Origin: Paenibacillus sp. E222 | GTDB taxonomy: Bacteria; Bacillota; Bacilli; Paenibacillales; Paenibacillaceae | Direction: 5' to 3' | Assembly (NCBI RefSeq): GCF_013401555.1 | Contig: NZ_CP058552.1 | Coordinates: 2,542,001 to 2,606,000 of the forward strand | DNA length: 64,000 nt | Part shown: piece by piece, positions 16,201 through 26,176 of the stretch | How the letters are laid out: every line of letters begins with the position of its first letter | How positions within the stretch are numbered: the first letter of the stretch is position 1 | Notes under the pieces: generated by a model | Databases searched by the model: none | What the model saw: the letters and a program-made list of their open reading frames with translations, nothing else | What the model was told of the DNA's origin: nothing | Program-made: the position numbers and the translations under genes

Positions 16201-18448
16201 CAAGTTACTCGAAGGTGCGGTATCGGGGATTCATATTGCATCCGAAAGCGTGCAATCCGGGCATATTCAGGCAGACGCCATTCATGCTGACCATATTCAG
16301 GAGCGAAGCATCGGCACAACCCATCTGGAAGAGGAAGCAGTAAGTGCCGTTCATCTGCAAAATGGGTCCGTCATCAGTGCCAAACTGGCCGACGGCAGTG
16401 TAACCGGCAGCAAGTTGGTCGAAGATGCGGTGTCGGGAATCCATATCGCGTCTGGAAGTGTGGAGCCCCGCCATATCCAGGCAGGAGCGATCCTTGCTGA
16501 CCATATTCAGGAGCACAGCATTGGCATGTTACACTTGGAACAGGAAGCAGTAAGTGCCATTCATCTGCAAAATGGATCTGTAACAAGTGCCAAGTTGGCC
16601 GACGGCAGTGTAACCGGCAGCAAGCTGCTTGAAGGAGCAGTATCGGATATCCACATTGCAGACGATAGTGTGCAATCCCGTCATATTCAAGAGGGAACAA
16701 TCCTTGCTGATCATATTCAAGAGCGGAGCATCGGCACTGCACATTTGGAAGAAGAATCGGTAAGTGCTATTCATTTGCAAAATGGATCTGTAACGAGTGC
16801 CAAACTGGCGGATAGCAGTATAACCGGCAGCAAGTTACTTGAAGGTACGGTATCGGGGATTCATATCGCATCGGAAAGTGTGCAATCCGGGCATATTCAG
16901 GCAGGAGCCATTCATGCTGATCATGTTCAGGAGCGAAGCATAGGCACAACCCATCTGGAAGAGGAAGCAGTAAGTGCGGTTCATTTGCAAAATGGGTCCG
17001 TCACAAGTGCCAAATTGGCTGACGGTAGCATTAACGGCAGCAAATTGCTCGAAGATGCTGTATTGGGGAGCCATATCGCATCGGAAAGTGTGCAAACTCG
17101 CCATATCCAGGCAGGAGCGATCCTTGCTGATCATATTCAGGAGCACAGCATTGGTACGTCCCATCTGGAGGAGGAAGCCATAAGTGCGGTTCATTTGCAA
17201 AATGAATCCGTAACGGGTGCTAAACTGGCCGATGGCAGTGTGAGCAGTAGTAAACTGCTTGAAGATGCGGTGTCGGATGTCCATATTGCCAATGGAAGTG
17301 TGCAATCCCGTCATATCCAAGAGAGAGCCATACATGCTGACCATATTCAGGAGCGCAGCATTGGGATCTCCCACCTCAAAGCGGAATCGGTAAGTGCGAT
17401 TCACCTGCACAATGGTTCCATAACAAGTGCCAAAATAGCGGACGGCAGTGTAAACGGTAATAAATTGCTTGAAGGTGCGGTATCGGCTATCCACATGGCA
17501 GACAAAAGTGTGCAATCTCGGCATATTCAAGAAGGAACGATTCATGCTGATCATATTCAAGAACGCAGTATTCGCACAACCCATCTGGAAGAGGAAGCAG
17601 TAAGCGGAATCCATCTGCAGAATGGATCCGTAACAAGTGCCAAATTGGCCGATGGCAGCGTGAATGGCAGCAAACTGAGTGAACAAAGCATTACCTCCAA
17701 TCACTTGAATGCGGGAATTGTAGGTCCGGCCCATTTGAGCGAAGAGATATGGAATGCGATTCGTCAGTTCAGTGGAGAAACGCTCGAACAGCTGGCAGCG
17801 ATCAAAAAACAAGAGGCATTGCTTCAAACAGAAAATGAGGCTGTACCGCCATCACAACCGGCAATTGTCCTGGAACCCTCAAGTGTCGATCTGGAGGAAA
17901 CGCAGTTTATCCAGACGTCGGGTCAGGAGCTGGGGCTACAACAAGAGGATCCATTGCAAGCTAACCAGCTTGGAGATTCATTGACGACAGCTGGCACGGT
18001 CCAGCCACAGCTACCGCAACCACAGTCTGAATTTTCACATGAGATCGAAGGAATTAAGGAGTTCGAGCTGAGGGAGCAAGCAGTTAAGCAGGAGCATTTG
18101 AGTGATGGAGCTGTTGGAAGCAGCCAGTTGCAGCATGGATCTGTGGGTCCTGAACACCTGTCATTCCAGCCCGTACGAAGTGTCAGCCGACAGCCTGTGG
18201 TGCAGCAGTTCGGTATGGAGGCCTTTATATTGCCTGAGGATGAAGAGTGTGTGGAAGTAACGGTAGCCTTTGAGGAGTCGTTTATATCGGAGCATTATGT
18301 GATTGTAGCCATGTGTAATGATCGGGGATTCCAGGTGTCGCTCCTCTCCCAGAGTGAAGATGAAGCCGTACTGGAAGTGTCACGTACTGCGGGCTCTACA
18401 CACACCTACGGATTGTTGTCATGGATTGCCGCTGGGCCTTCCTTGTAA
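13217..18448 (+). CDS. Giant decapeptide-repeat protein with WIAG-like tail
   Basis: 1743 residues, with no signal peptide and no transmembrane segment. Residues 1-160 are basic then acidic and non-repetitive. From about residue 165 to 1515 the chain is an almost unbroken run of ten-residue units of the form [HK][LI]xxG[SA][VI]xSx (for example HLADGSVKSE, KLADGSVTSS), roughly 135 copies without indels. Residues 906-1465 are eight exact 70-residue higher-order repeats. A Gln/Pro/Glu-rich linker, one more short repeat patch and a folded C-terminal domain (about 1650-1743) ending in SWIAAGPSL follow, like the WIAG-tail domain of Paenibacillus proteins. The regular hydrophobic spacing suggests a beta-solenoid fibre. 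Ser/Thr are frequent and a glycosyltransferase cassette follows, so a glycosylated spore-surface filament is my inference. RBS GGAAGGAG precedes ATG 13217. Confidence 0.85.
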   Translation: MSKKGNKKVPTPKLRHVSPKFKELDLANRRSDTMDSGFTSNREERLNTNKRYSKAIQVSEEFLSESMELPASTNELEDLEIVTKVIKPEPVESDSEKVVETQDNLEKQIQVSSVAPLVLEEEVGIIKQETASRDRLQILNQNQMPGHTGHYIYTDDLSEFAVTESKLAPFSVDASKLKPDAVGSEALQDYAVTSIHIADGAIVSAKLAEASVSEEHLIDGSVSGHKIRNASIAGEKIRDGSITSQKLGNQAIDSAKIADGSISTRHLSRMLVTEELIKNHAVTGDKIAISGVDTRHLTGGAVNTSKLADDAVTTSKIREAAVTGSKIEEHSIESHHIQAGAVKQTHLAEGSVGRSQLTIGSIGSDQIEDGSIQTRHLAEGSLSGRHLLDGSIGSSQIRAHAVGKEQIGNGEVGSEHLTEGAVTSSKLADQSVGTAKLLEQSITASKIADQSVISSKIADEAVQGKHLAKGSIRGEHIANRGITPVHVDNSAIHSIHIASGSIEATHLSTGSVSGDALADGVVTERHLAESAVGTYELQDAAVTDAKLADESVTAEKLGTASVSSRALAPGSVSSSHLASGGVTGTHLAPGSVGSEALRPYAVKSEHLTEHAVGVPHLQPGSVETDAIARAAVTTDKMALDSVTSAQLADGSIFPPHLTDHAVTSPKLSPESVATDKLADFAVTSAKLADGSVTSSKIMAESINAKHIPAGTIRVYHLKQHAVSLEHLSEEVRSPELFADGSITGNKLRHGSVSADHLTADSVSGTELQQAAVGSEHLQTSAVQSVHLADGSVKSEHLGTQVVSSQHLKADIICEEHIAEQVVTSHHLAPGSVETDHLAPLSITAAHLQPGLISGLHLQAESTSAVHLQQGAVHSRHIQDGEILPHHIHERSIGTSHLEEEAVSTIILQDESVTRSKLASGSVDGSKLAAGAVSATHIASESVQTHHIQAGAILADHIQECSIGSVHLEEESVSAVHLQNGSVTSAKLADGSINGSKLLEGAVSGIHIASESVQSGHIQADAIHADHIQERSIGTTHLEEEAVSAVHLQNGSVISAKLADGSVTGSKLVEDAVSGIHIASGSVEPRHIQAGAILADHIQEHSIGMLHLEQEAVSAIHLQNGSVTSAKLADGSVTGSKLLEGAVSDIHIADDSVQSRHIQEGTILADHIQERSIGTAHLEEESVSAIHLQNGSVTSAKLADSSITGSKLLEGTVSGIHIASESVQSGHIQAGAIHADHVQERSIGTTHLEEEAVSAVHLQNGSVTSAKLADGSINGSKLLEDAVLGSHIASESVQTRHIQAGAILADHIQEHSIGTSHLEEEAISAVHLQNESVTGAKLADGSVSSSKLLEDAVSDVHIANGSVQSRHIQERAIHADHIQERSIGISHLKAESVSAIHLHNGSITSAKIADGSVNGNKLLEGAVSAIHMADKSVQSRHIQEGTIHADHIQERSIRTTHLEEEAVSGIHLQNGSVTSAKLADGSVNGSKLSEQSITSNHLNAGIVGPAHLSEEIWNAIRQFSGETLEQLAAIKKQEALLQTENEAVPPSQPAIVLEPSSVDLEETQFIQTSGQELGLQQEDPLQANQLGDSLTTAGTVQPQLPQPQSEFSHEIEGIKEFELREQAVKQEHLSDGAVGSSQLQHGSVGPEHLSFQPVRSVSRQPVVQQFGMEAFILPEDEECVEVTVAFEESFISEHYVIVAMCNDRGFQVSLLSQSEDEAVLEVSRTAGSTHTYGLLSWIAAGPSL
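15932..17611 (+). repeat. Eight tandem 210-bp coding repeats
   Basis: Within the giant repeat gene a 210-bp unit (70 codons, seven decapeptides) recurs at 15932, 16142, 16352, 16562, 16772, 16982, 17192 and 17402, with a ninth beginning at 17612. Each starts with a variant of HLQNGSVTSAK and contains HIQ-ADHIQERSIG and HLEEEAVSA. High nucleotide identity points to recent duplication; copy number is likely to vary between strains. Confidence 0.9.
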
Positions 18449-18515
18449 GAATGCGAGATCATGTGTCCTTCTTCAAGATAACTGTAGAAGAATGATTTCA
18501 CATGTTTAAATAGAC

Positions 18516-18556
18516 AAAAGCGGTTCCCGGATATGTCCCGGGACACCGCTTTTTTT
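18516..18556 (+). terminator. Terminator between the giant gene and the protease gene
   Basis: AAAAGCGGT...CCCGG / CCGGG...ACCGCTTTTTTT, a GC-rich stem with T run on the plus strand. The mirrored AAAAG start also gives TTTT on the minus strand, so it may serve both convergent genes. Confidence 0.85.
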
Positions 18557-18633
18557 CATAGATAAGCTTGCTCCGTTCGGACGATGAGGGGTGCCTGAAC
18601 GAATTTGATATGAGTTCAACAACAAATGGATTC

Positions 18634-20960
<2,327 letters not shown>

Positions 20961-21911
20961 GTGTTGCAAAAACGCGGCAATACAGCTTTTTATGCAGCCA
21001 AATTGAATCTGGCACAAAGAAAAGCGCAATTAAAGAAGCGTCGTTTGAAAAGGGCTTACAAAAAGGGTACAAAGGCCTACAAGTACGTAATTCCACCCGT
21101 GGAGCAAACGGAATTGCCAGCATTCGGAGCTGAGCATGCGATGAGAGATACACTTGCACAGGGTTCGACGGACTCAGATAAACCACTGCTTTCGGTCATT
21201 ATACCTGCCATGAATGAAGAGCGAACCATCGGTGCAGTCGTCCGTCAGGCGCTGCGTATATGCCGTGATGCTGAAGTGCTTGTTATTGTGAATGGTTCAA
21301 CGGATGGGACGGCAGCAGCGGCAAAAAGGGCGGGGGCACAGGTGCTTCGTTATGCCGAAGCTTTGGGACATGATGGAGGAAGAAGAATGGGTGCAGCGGC
21401 AGCTCGTGGCAGGGTGCTGTTGTTCACGGATGCAGACATTCCAATTCCGGCAGAACATCTCGCGCCTTATGTGCGAGCGATTCTGGATGGGACGGATGTG
21501 GCGCTTAATGATTATAACGGACCGGTGGCGCGTATCCCTGTTCACCCTGTCATAGAGGCCAAACATGCGCTGAACAGCATGCTCGCCCGACCTGATCTGC
21601 AAGGGGCCTCCATGACAGCCATACCGCATGCATTAAGTCGCAAAGCACTTGAAGTGATTGGTACGGACACACTGGAGATTCCACCGTTGGCACATGCAAA
21701 GGCGGTTACCAGCGGGTTAAAGGTGCATGCCGTTCATCATGTGCCTGTAGGTAAAATGAACGCAGTTCGAGTCAAGAAACGAAAAGGACCTGACCCGCTC
21801 AGTCAAGTGGTATGGAATGATCATCTGACAGCGATCAGGTGGATAACCGATACGCTTGGCCCGCGCGGAGGACACTCCGATCTGCAGCGTGTTCGTATCC
21901 TGACGAGGTGA
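20961..21911 (+). CDS. Family 2 glycosyltransferase with basic N-terminal tail
   Basis: About 316 residues. The first 50 residues are strongly basic (QRKAQLKKRRLKRAYKKGTK). The GT2 domain follows: SVIIPAMNEERTIGAVVRQAL, EVLVIVNGSTDGTA, GHDGGRRMGAAAARG, and the metal/nucleotide-binding FTDADIPIPAEHL (DxD type). It probably transfers a sugar from a nucleotide donor; acceptor unknown. There is no membrane segment. GGAGGTG (20951-20957) supports GTG 20961 or TTG 20964 as start; an upstream ATG at 20916 overlaps the RBS. First gene of the glycosylation cassette and paralogous to the next. Confidence 0.8.
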   Translation: MLQKRGNTAFYAAKLNLAQRKAQLKKRRLKRAYKKGTKAYKYVIPPVEQTELPAFGAEHAMRDTLAQGSTDSDKPLLSVIIPAMNEERTIGAVVRQALRICRDAEVLVIVNGSTDGTAAAAKRAGAQVLRYAEALGHDGGRRMGAAAARGRVLLFTDADIPIPAEHLAPYVRAILDGTDVALNDYNGPVARIPVHPVIEAKHALNSMLARPDLQGASMTAIPHALSRKALEVIGTDTLEIPPLAHAKAVTSGLKVHAVHHVPVGKMNAVRVKKRKGPDPLSQVVWNDHLTAIRWITDTLGPRGGHSDLQRVRILTR

Positions 21912-21972
21912 GCATGTTGCTTAAAACAGAAAGAAACCTCGTCAAAAGATACAGCATGCTGGAGGTGAGGAA

Positions 21973-23088
21973 ATGAAGGAGCGTTCAGGGGGTGTCCGTC
22001 GTCAACGGACAGCAGGCAGACGAACAACAAGGAACAGAACCAGAACGATGGGCAGGAGGAGCCTGACTAAATCGCCGTTAAAGAGTTCGTCAGCGAGCCG
22101 GTCGGCTACGAACAGCTCCGTATTGCAAGAAGCATTCCGCGCAGGGCAGCGGGCAGGACGCAAGGCGATGGAAAATGAGCAATCAATCGAACAACATGCA
22201 CGTTCATCGTGGCAGGAGCTTGAGGCTGCGATCTCAGCGGAGCTAAGGAGTTATTCTGCTGCGATGCAGGCAGGGAAAGCATTCATGCAGGGTTATGCTC
22301 ACGCTGCGGGACGTTCATTGAACATCATTCCCCTTGCCCTGAATAAAACTGCCGCTGCAGTCGTCTGTGCATGCAATGAGGAACTTACGCTGGGGCAAGT
22401 GCTTGTGCAACTGAAACGGTTACCCCTGACGGATATTGTTGTGGTGTTGAATGGAACAACGGACAACAGTCTGACACAGGTGCTTGAACAGCCTGGTATC
22501 ACGCTGGTCTATGAACCTGACCGGGCGGGACATGATGTAGGCCGCGCTTTGGGGGCCAAAATGACGGAGGCGGAGACCCTTCTCTTTGTGGATGGGGATA
22601 TGGTCGTCCCGGCAGAGCAGCTTGCACCGTTTCTGTATGCGGTCGACCGGGGAGATGATGTCGCACTGAACAATCTTTCATCCCTGTTGCCTCCATTTGC
22701 CCGCCAGGATGAAGTGAGCCGGATCAAGGCCTATCTCAACCGTGTGCTCAATCGTTCGGATCTGGGTTCCAATTCGTTGACGGCTGTACCTCATGCCCTC
22801 TCGCGTAAGATGATCCAGATCGTAAAACCGGAGGCGCTGGCCGTTCCTCCCAAGGCGCAAAGTCTAGCCATTCAGCACGGACTAAAAGTGACTGCGCCCA
22901 GTCAGGTGGATGTCATTCGTTCCAACCGCCTGCGTTCCACCAATACGGGCAGCGGCAACGAAGTGGCCCGATTGATCATTGGCGACCATCTGGAGGCGAT
23001 TGCAACCTGGCTGGATATGGGTGGTAACAAGTCACAAGCCCGATCTATTTCCCGTGCTGAAGTGGCCTATAGGAGGAACGCCAGATGA
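21973..23088 (+). CDS. Family 2 glycosyltransferase-like protein with basic tail
   Basis: 371 residues. Residues 1-45 are Arg/Lys/Ser-rich; residues 50-105 form a helical stretch with Gly-spaced pattern (EAFRAGQRAGRKAMENE). The GT2-like core (about 115-340) has AAVVCACNEELTLGQVLVQL, DIVVVLNGTTDNS, GHDVGRALGAKM and the acidic motif FVDGDMVVPAEQL, with the same order as the preceding gene and a shared LTAVPHALSRK segment, so the two are paralogues. Probably a soluble sugar transferase. ATG 21973 has GGAGGTGAGG upstream; its stop overlaps the next start by 4 nt. Confidence 0.8.
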   Translation: MKERSGGVRRQRTAGRRTTRNRTRTMGRRSLTKSPLKSSSASRSATNSSVLQEAFRAGQRAGRKAMENEQSIEQHARSSWQELEAAISAELRSYSAAMQAGKAFMQGYAHAAGRSLNIIPLALNKTAAAVVCACNEELTLGQVLVQLKRLPLTDIVVVLNGTTDNSLTQVLEQPGITLVYEPDRAGHDVGRALGAKMTEAETLLFVDGDMVVPAEQLAPFLYAVDRGDDVALNNLSSLLPPFARQDEVSRIKAYLNRVLNRSDLGSNSLTAVPHALSRKMIQIVKPEALAVPPKAQSLAIQHGLKVTAPSQVDVIRSNRLRSTNTGSGNEVARLIIGDHLEAIATWLDMGGNKSQARSISRAEVAYRRNAR

Positions 23089-23858
23089 CACTGACGAGTA
23101 TTATTATTCCGACGTACAACGGGCTGGATCTGCTGAAGCCATGTATCGATGCCATTCGAAAATATACCGATCGACATACAGCGTATGAAATCATCGTTGT
23201 GGATAATGGCTCGGTTGATGGAACAGCAGCTTATTGTGCCCGGGAACGAATTCGTTTTGTCCGGTTACCGGACAATCGGGGTTTCCCCGCGGCTTGCAAT
23301 GCCGGGCTCCGTGCAGCCTGTGGCGATGAGCTGTTGCTGCTGAATAATGATGTTACAGTTACCACCCGCTGGCTCGAAAATCTGCGGACAGCCCTCTACA
23401 GTGAAGCAAACATTGGCATTACAGGTCCGGTGACCAACTATGCAAGTGGTATCCAACAGGTGGAACTTGAGTTCCGGGACATGGCACATTTTCAGGAACT
23501 GGCTGCTGCCAACAATATAGTCGATTCTTCCAGATGGAAGGAAGTCAGACGCATTGTCGGCTTATGCATGCTCATGCGGAGAAGTGTGATGGAGGACATT
23601 GGTGTGCTTGACGAAGTCTATTCGCCGGGACACTATGAAGATGACGATTATTGCTACAGGGCCTGCCAGAGAGGGTATCGTTTGCTGGTATGCGGGGATG
23701 TCCTGGTACATCATCGCGGCAGCGCGAGTTTTTTGAAGACCGATCCTGTAGCTTGGAAACAGTTGCTTGAGCGCAATCGATCCATTTTTATCAACAAATG
23801 GCATGTCGATCCCCTTAAATATATTGAGACATCCGATGAAGGAGGGATAGTGGAATGA
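23085..23858 (+). CDS. Family 2 glycosyltransferase, rhamnosyltransferase-like
   Basis: 257 residues. SIIIPTYNGLDLLKPCIDAI, YEIIVVDNGSVDGTA, LPDNRGFPAACNAGL and the donor-binding LLLNNDVTV identify an inverting GT2 enzyme. The HYEDDDYCYRACQRGYRLLVCGDVLVHHRGSASF region is the acceptor-side ED motif and a metal-binding His found in WbbL-like enzymes. It lacks the basic tail of its neighbours. It overlaps both flanking genes by 4 nt (ATGA), so all three are translationally coupled. Confidence 0.87.
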   Translation: MTLTSIIIPTYNGLDLLKPCIDAIRKYTDRHTAYEIIVVDNGSVDGTAAYCARERIRFVRLPDNRGFPAACNAGLRAACGDELLLLNNDVTVTTRWLENLRTALYSEANIGITGPVTNYASGIQQVELEFRDMAHFQELAAANNIVDSSRWKEVRRIVGLCMLMRRSVMEDIGVLDEVYSPGHYEDDDYCYRACQRGYRLLVCGDVLVHHRGSASFLKTDPVAWKQLLERNRSIFINKWHVDPLKYIETSDEGGIVE

Positions 23859-24586
23859 AAGGTGTAATTCTTGCTGGCGGAACAGGAACACGACTGTATC
23901 CTCTGACCCGGCTGATTAACAAGCATCTGATTCCAGTAGGCAAGCATCCGATGATTATGTATGGCATCGACAGACTCCGCCAGGCAGGCATTGAAGAGAT
24001 ATTGATAGTGATCAACAAACATTCCGCTGGGTTATACACAGAGTATTTGGGTGGTGGAGCAGATCATGGCGTCAAGCTCACGTACCGGATTCAGGAAAAG
24101 GCAGGCGGGATTGCCGAAGCATTGGATCTGGCGACATCGTTTATCCTTCCTGGAGAGAAGTTCGTTGTGCTGCTGGGAGACAATCTGTTTAGCGACGATT
24201 TGAAGCCATATGTGGATCGGTATATGCAGCAGCCTGCGGGTACAGCTCGTGTCTTGCTCAAAGAAGTGGACGATGCACGGCGGTATGGGGTGCCGGTGTT
24301 TGATCCACAGCATCCGGAACGAATCGCATACATTGAGGAAAAACCGACTGATCCGAAGACCTCTTATTGTGTTACTGGCATATATATGTATGATGACCAT
24401 GTATTCAACCTCATTCAGAACATTTCACCTTCTGCACGCGGCGAACTCGAAATTACGGACGTGAACAATCATTATGCAGCAGCTGGAGGACTGGAATACG
24501 ATATTTTGCAAAAATATTGGAGTGATGCAGGGACGTTCCAATCGCTTCAGGATGCAGCCATCCGCATGAAGGGGCAATTGCCCTAA
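23855..24586 (+). CDS. Sugar-1-phosphate nucleotidyltransferase (SpsI/RmlA-like)
   Basis: 243 residues. Makes an NDP-sugar, probably dTDP-glucose, from NTP and hexose-1-phosphate. The signature GVILAGGTGTRLYPLT (residues 3-18), the lysine of NKHLIPVGKHPMI, GDNLF for metal binding and IEEKP near 160 are all present. It is as short as B. subtilis SpsI (spore coat polysaccharide), lacking the C-terminal extension of RmlA. No rmlBCD genes follow, so the later steps must be encoded elsewhere. In the cassette it would supply donor sugar for the surrounding transferases. Confidence 0.88.
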   Translation: MKGVILAGGTGTRLYPLTRLINKHLIPVGKHPMIMYGIDRLRQAGIEEILIVINKHSAGLYTEYLGGGADHGVKLTYRIQEKAGGIAEALDLATSFILPGEKFVVLLGDNLFSDDLKPYVDRYMQQPAGTARVLLKEVDDARRYGVPVFDPQHPERIAYIEEKPTDPKTSYCVTGIYMYDDHVFNLIQNISPSARGELEITDVNNHYAAAGGLEYDILQKYWSDAGTFQSLQDAAIRMKGQLP

Positions 24587-24641
24587 AATATATGCGCCTG
24601 ATGTTGCCGCTGTGAGAGGTCCCATGAGAGCAGAACAACCT

Positions 24642-24673
24642 GCGCCGGAGCCGGAAGAATGCTCCGGCGCTTT
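24642..24673 (+). terminator. GC-rich hairpin inside the glycosylation cassette
   Basis: GCGCCGGAGC (24642-24651) pairs perfectly with GCTCCGGCGC (24661-24670) and is followed by TTT. It lies between the nucleotidyltransferase and GT-D genes; the short T run suggests attenuation rather than full termination. Confidence 0.5.
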
Positions 24674-24717
24674 GTGCAGCGGCGGCACTCCTCGTGCATG
24701 CCAAGGGAGGGAATGCC

Positions 24718-26112
24718 GTGAGAGTAGCAAAACGCAGCGACTTGGGCAGGAAGAAGACACTGGGCGGTCATGCCGGCTCCTTGTACGTATCTGTGGGAGT
24801 GCAGCCCAAAGCAAGTTCGAATCACGAATGGGGAAACCAAGGCGCGAAGCAGGGGAATGTGGAACTCGCAGGAATAGAGCGCAAGCTTCTTGCAGAACCG
24901 AAAGGCAAAGCCAGCGGGCGCACCGGCGCAAGACGTGGTGCGAGCGCTGGAGCACGAACCAAAACGGGAGCGAAAACAGGCGAAGGGCGTGGCATTGCAG
25001 GCACCCGTGTGAAATCAGGCGAGCGTGCAGGTGTGAGCCGTGGCCGTAAAGGAGCGCGAGCCAAAACGGGCAAGCGCGCAGTTGCGGGCCGCGGGCATGC
25101 TGCGCCGCGGGGCGGGCCGCCCGCCCGCGCCCGCGCCAAACAGCGCACGGCTGCGCAGCGTGCGCCCGGACCAGCACCGCCGCAAGTGACACACCGACAC
25201 GGTGGTGTCGCCCCCGCGGGGCGGGAAGGCGCTGCCGCGCATGCTGGCAGCGCAAGGGCACTTGCGCCTGCGCAGCCGGCTGCAGCGCCCGAGAGCGGCT
25301 ACGCCGAGGGCTTCCGCGACGGCGTGTTCGCGGGCGGGGAGGCGCTGGTGGCGCAGCACATCCCGCCTGATCATATTCTGCCTGCCGTGGCGGCGGCAGA
25401 TCTGATCGAGGCGGGATTCCGCCAATATGCGCCCACCCTTACCCGGCTGGCCAGCCCTCATGAGATGGCTGGCCATATCCTGGGGGCGCTGGATGCGCAG
25501 CGCCCCCTGTCCGTCGTTCGCCTCGGAGATGGCGAACTGCTGACCCTGGCAGCGGATACGGTGCTGCCCGGGGAGCAAGTGCAGGAGCTGGCACCGTTTC
25601 TGCCTTATGCAGGGGTGCCACGCTCCACCCCGGACATCCGCGCTGAGCTCGCGGAAGCCATTCGCGGCGCAGATTGGATCGGTGTCCCCATCTCGCGTGC
25701 GCCTACTTTTCAGGGGCTGTTATTTCCAGTATTACGCCATTTCGGCATCGACTGGTCCCGTCTGAATCTGACCAGTTCCACGATTAACTACAGCCTGCAT
25801 CATTCGGGTCTGTTGTTGCCTGTGGTACAGGGGCGTCGGGTGCTGCTGATTGGAAGCCGAGCTGCAGAGCTTGGGGGGTTATTGATCGGCCGCGGCGTTC
25901 ATGTCACAGGCATCATAGGTACAGTGGAGGGAGTTGCGGATATCCCGAGAGTGATGCAGCAAACTGCGGAGCATTCGTTCGATATCGCTCTGGTAGCTGC
26001 GGGAATTCCGGCTGTCATTCTGTGTCGCCGAATTGCTGGTGAGCTGGGGCGGGTTGCCATAGATTTTGGACATTTGGCTGACAAATTGGTTACAGGAGAG
26101 CTTTATCTCTAA
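24718..26112 (+). CDS. GT-D fold glycosyltransferase with long Arg/Gly/Ala-rich N-terminus
   Basis: About 464 residues from GTG 24718, which has AAGGGAGGG upstream. Residues 1-190 are low-complexity and basic, with loose repeats such as GARTKTGAKTGEGRG and RAKTGKRAVAGRG. A helix with Gly spacing (ESGYAEGFRDGVFAGGEA) follows, then a GT-D-type domain (about 250-464): VVRLGDGELLTLA, WIGVPISR and a final NAD-like segment RVLLIGSRAAELGGLLIGRGVHVTGIIG. GT-D domains transfer sugars in adhesin glycosylation. Codons 110-200 are extremely GC-rich, unlike the neighbours. Function on the giant repeat protein is an inference. Confidence 0.75.
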   Translation: MRVAKRSDLGRKKTLGGHAGSLYVSVGVQPKASSNHEWGNQGAKQGNVELAGIERKLLAEPKGKASGRTGARRGASAGARTKTGAKTGEGRGIAGTRVKSGERAGVSRGRKGARAKTGKRAVAGRGHAAPRGGPPARARAKQRTAAQRAPGPAPPQVTHRHGGVAPAGREGAAAHAGSARALAPAQPAAAPESGYAEGFRDGVFAGGEALVAQHIPPDHILPAVAAADLIEAGFRQYAPTLTRLASPHEMAGHILGALDAQRPLSVVRLGDGELLTLAADTVLPGEQVQELAPFLPYAGVPRSTPDIRAELAEAIRGADWIGVPISRAPTFQGLLFPVLRHFGIDWSRLNLTSSTINYSLHHSGLLLPVVQGRRVLLIGSRAAELGGLLIGRGVHVTGIIGTVEGVADIPRVMQQTAEHSFDIALVAAGIPAVILCRRIAGELGRVAIDFGHLADKLVTGELYL

Positions 26113-26176
26113 TGGACGATCTGGTGCGACGTTCATCGTAACGCGCATTTGGATGAGGGGAAATGGAGGAAGCAAC

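Noticed and set aside
15932..17611. Possible CRISPR-like repeat array
   Set aside because: The 210-bp units are contiguous, without spacers, and keep one reading frame.
16835..17827. 330-codon open frame on the minus strand inside the giant repeat gene
   Set aside because: It is a by-product of the periodic coding repeat; no RBS, and its translation repeats with the same 210-bp period.
24425..25578. Several long open frames on both strands in the GC-rich part of the GT-D gene
   Set aside because: High GC removes stop codons; the translations are Arg/Pro/Cys-rich without motifs or RBS.
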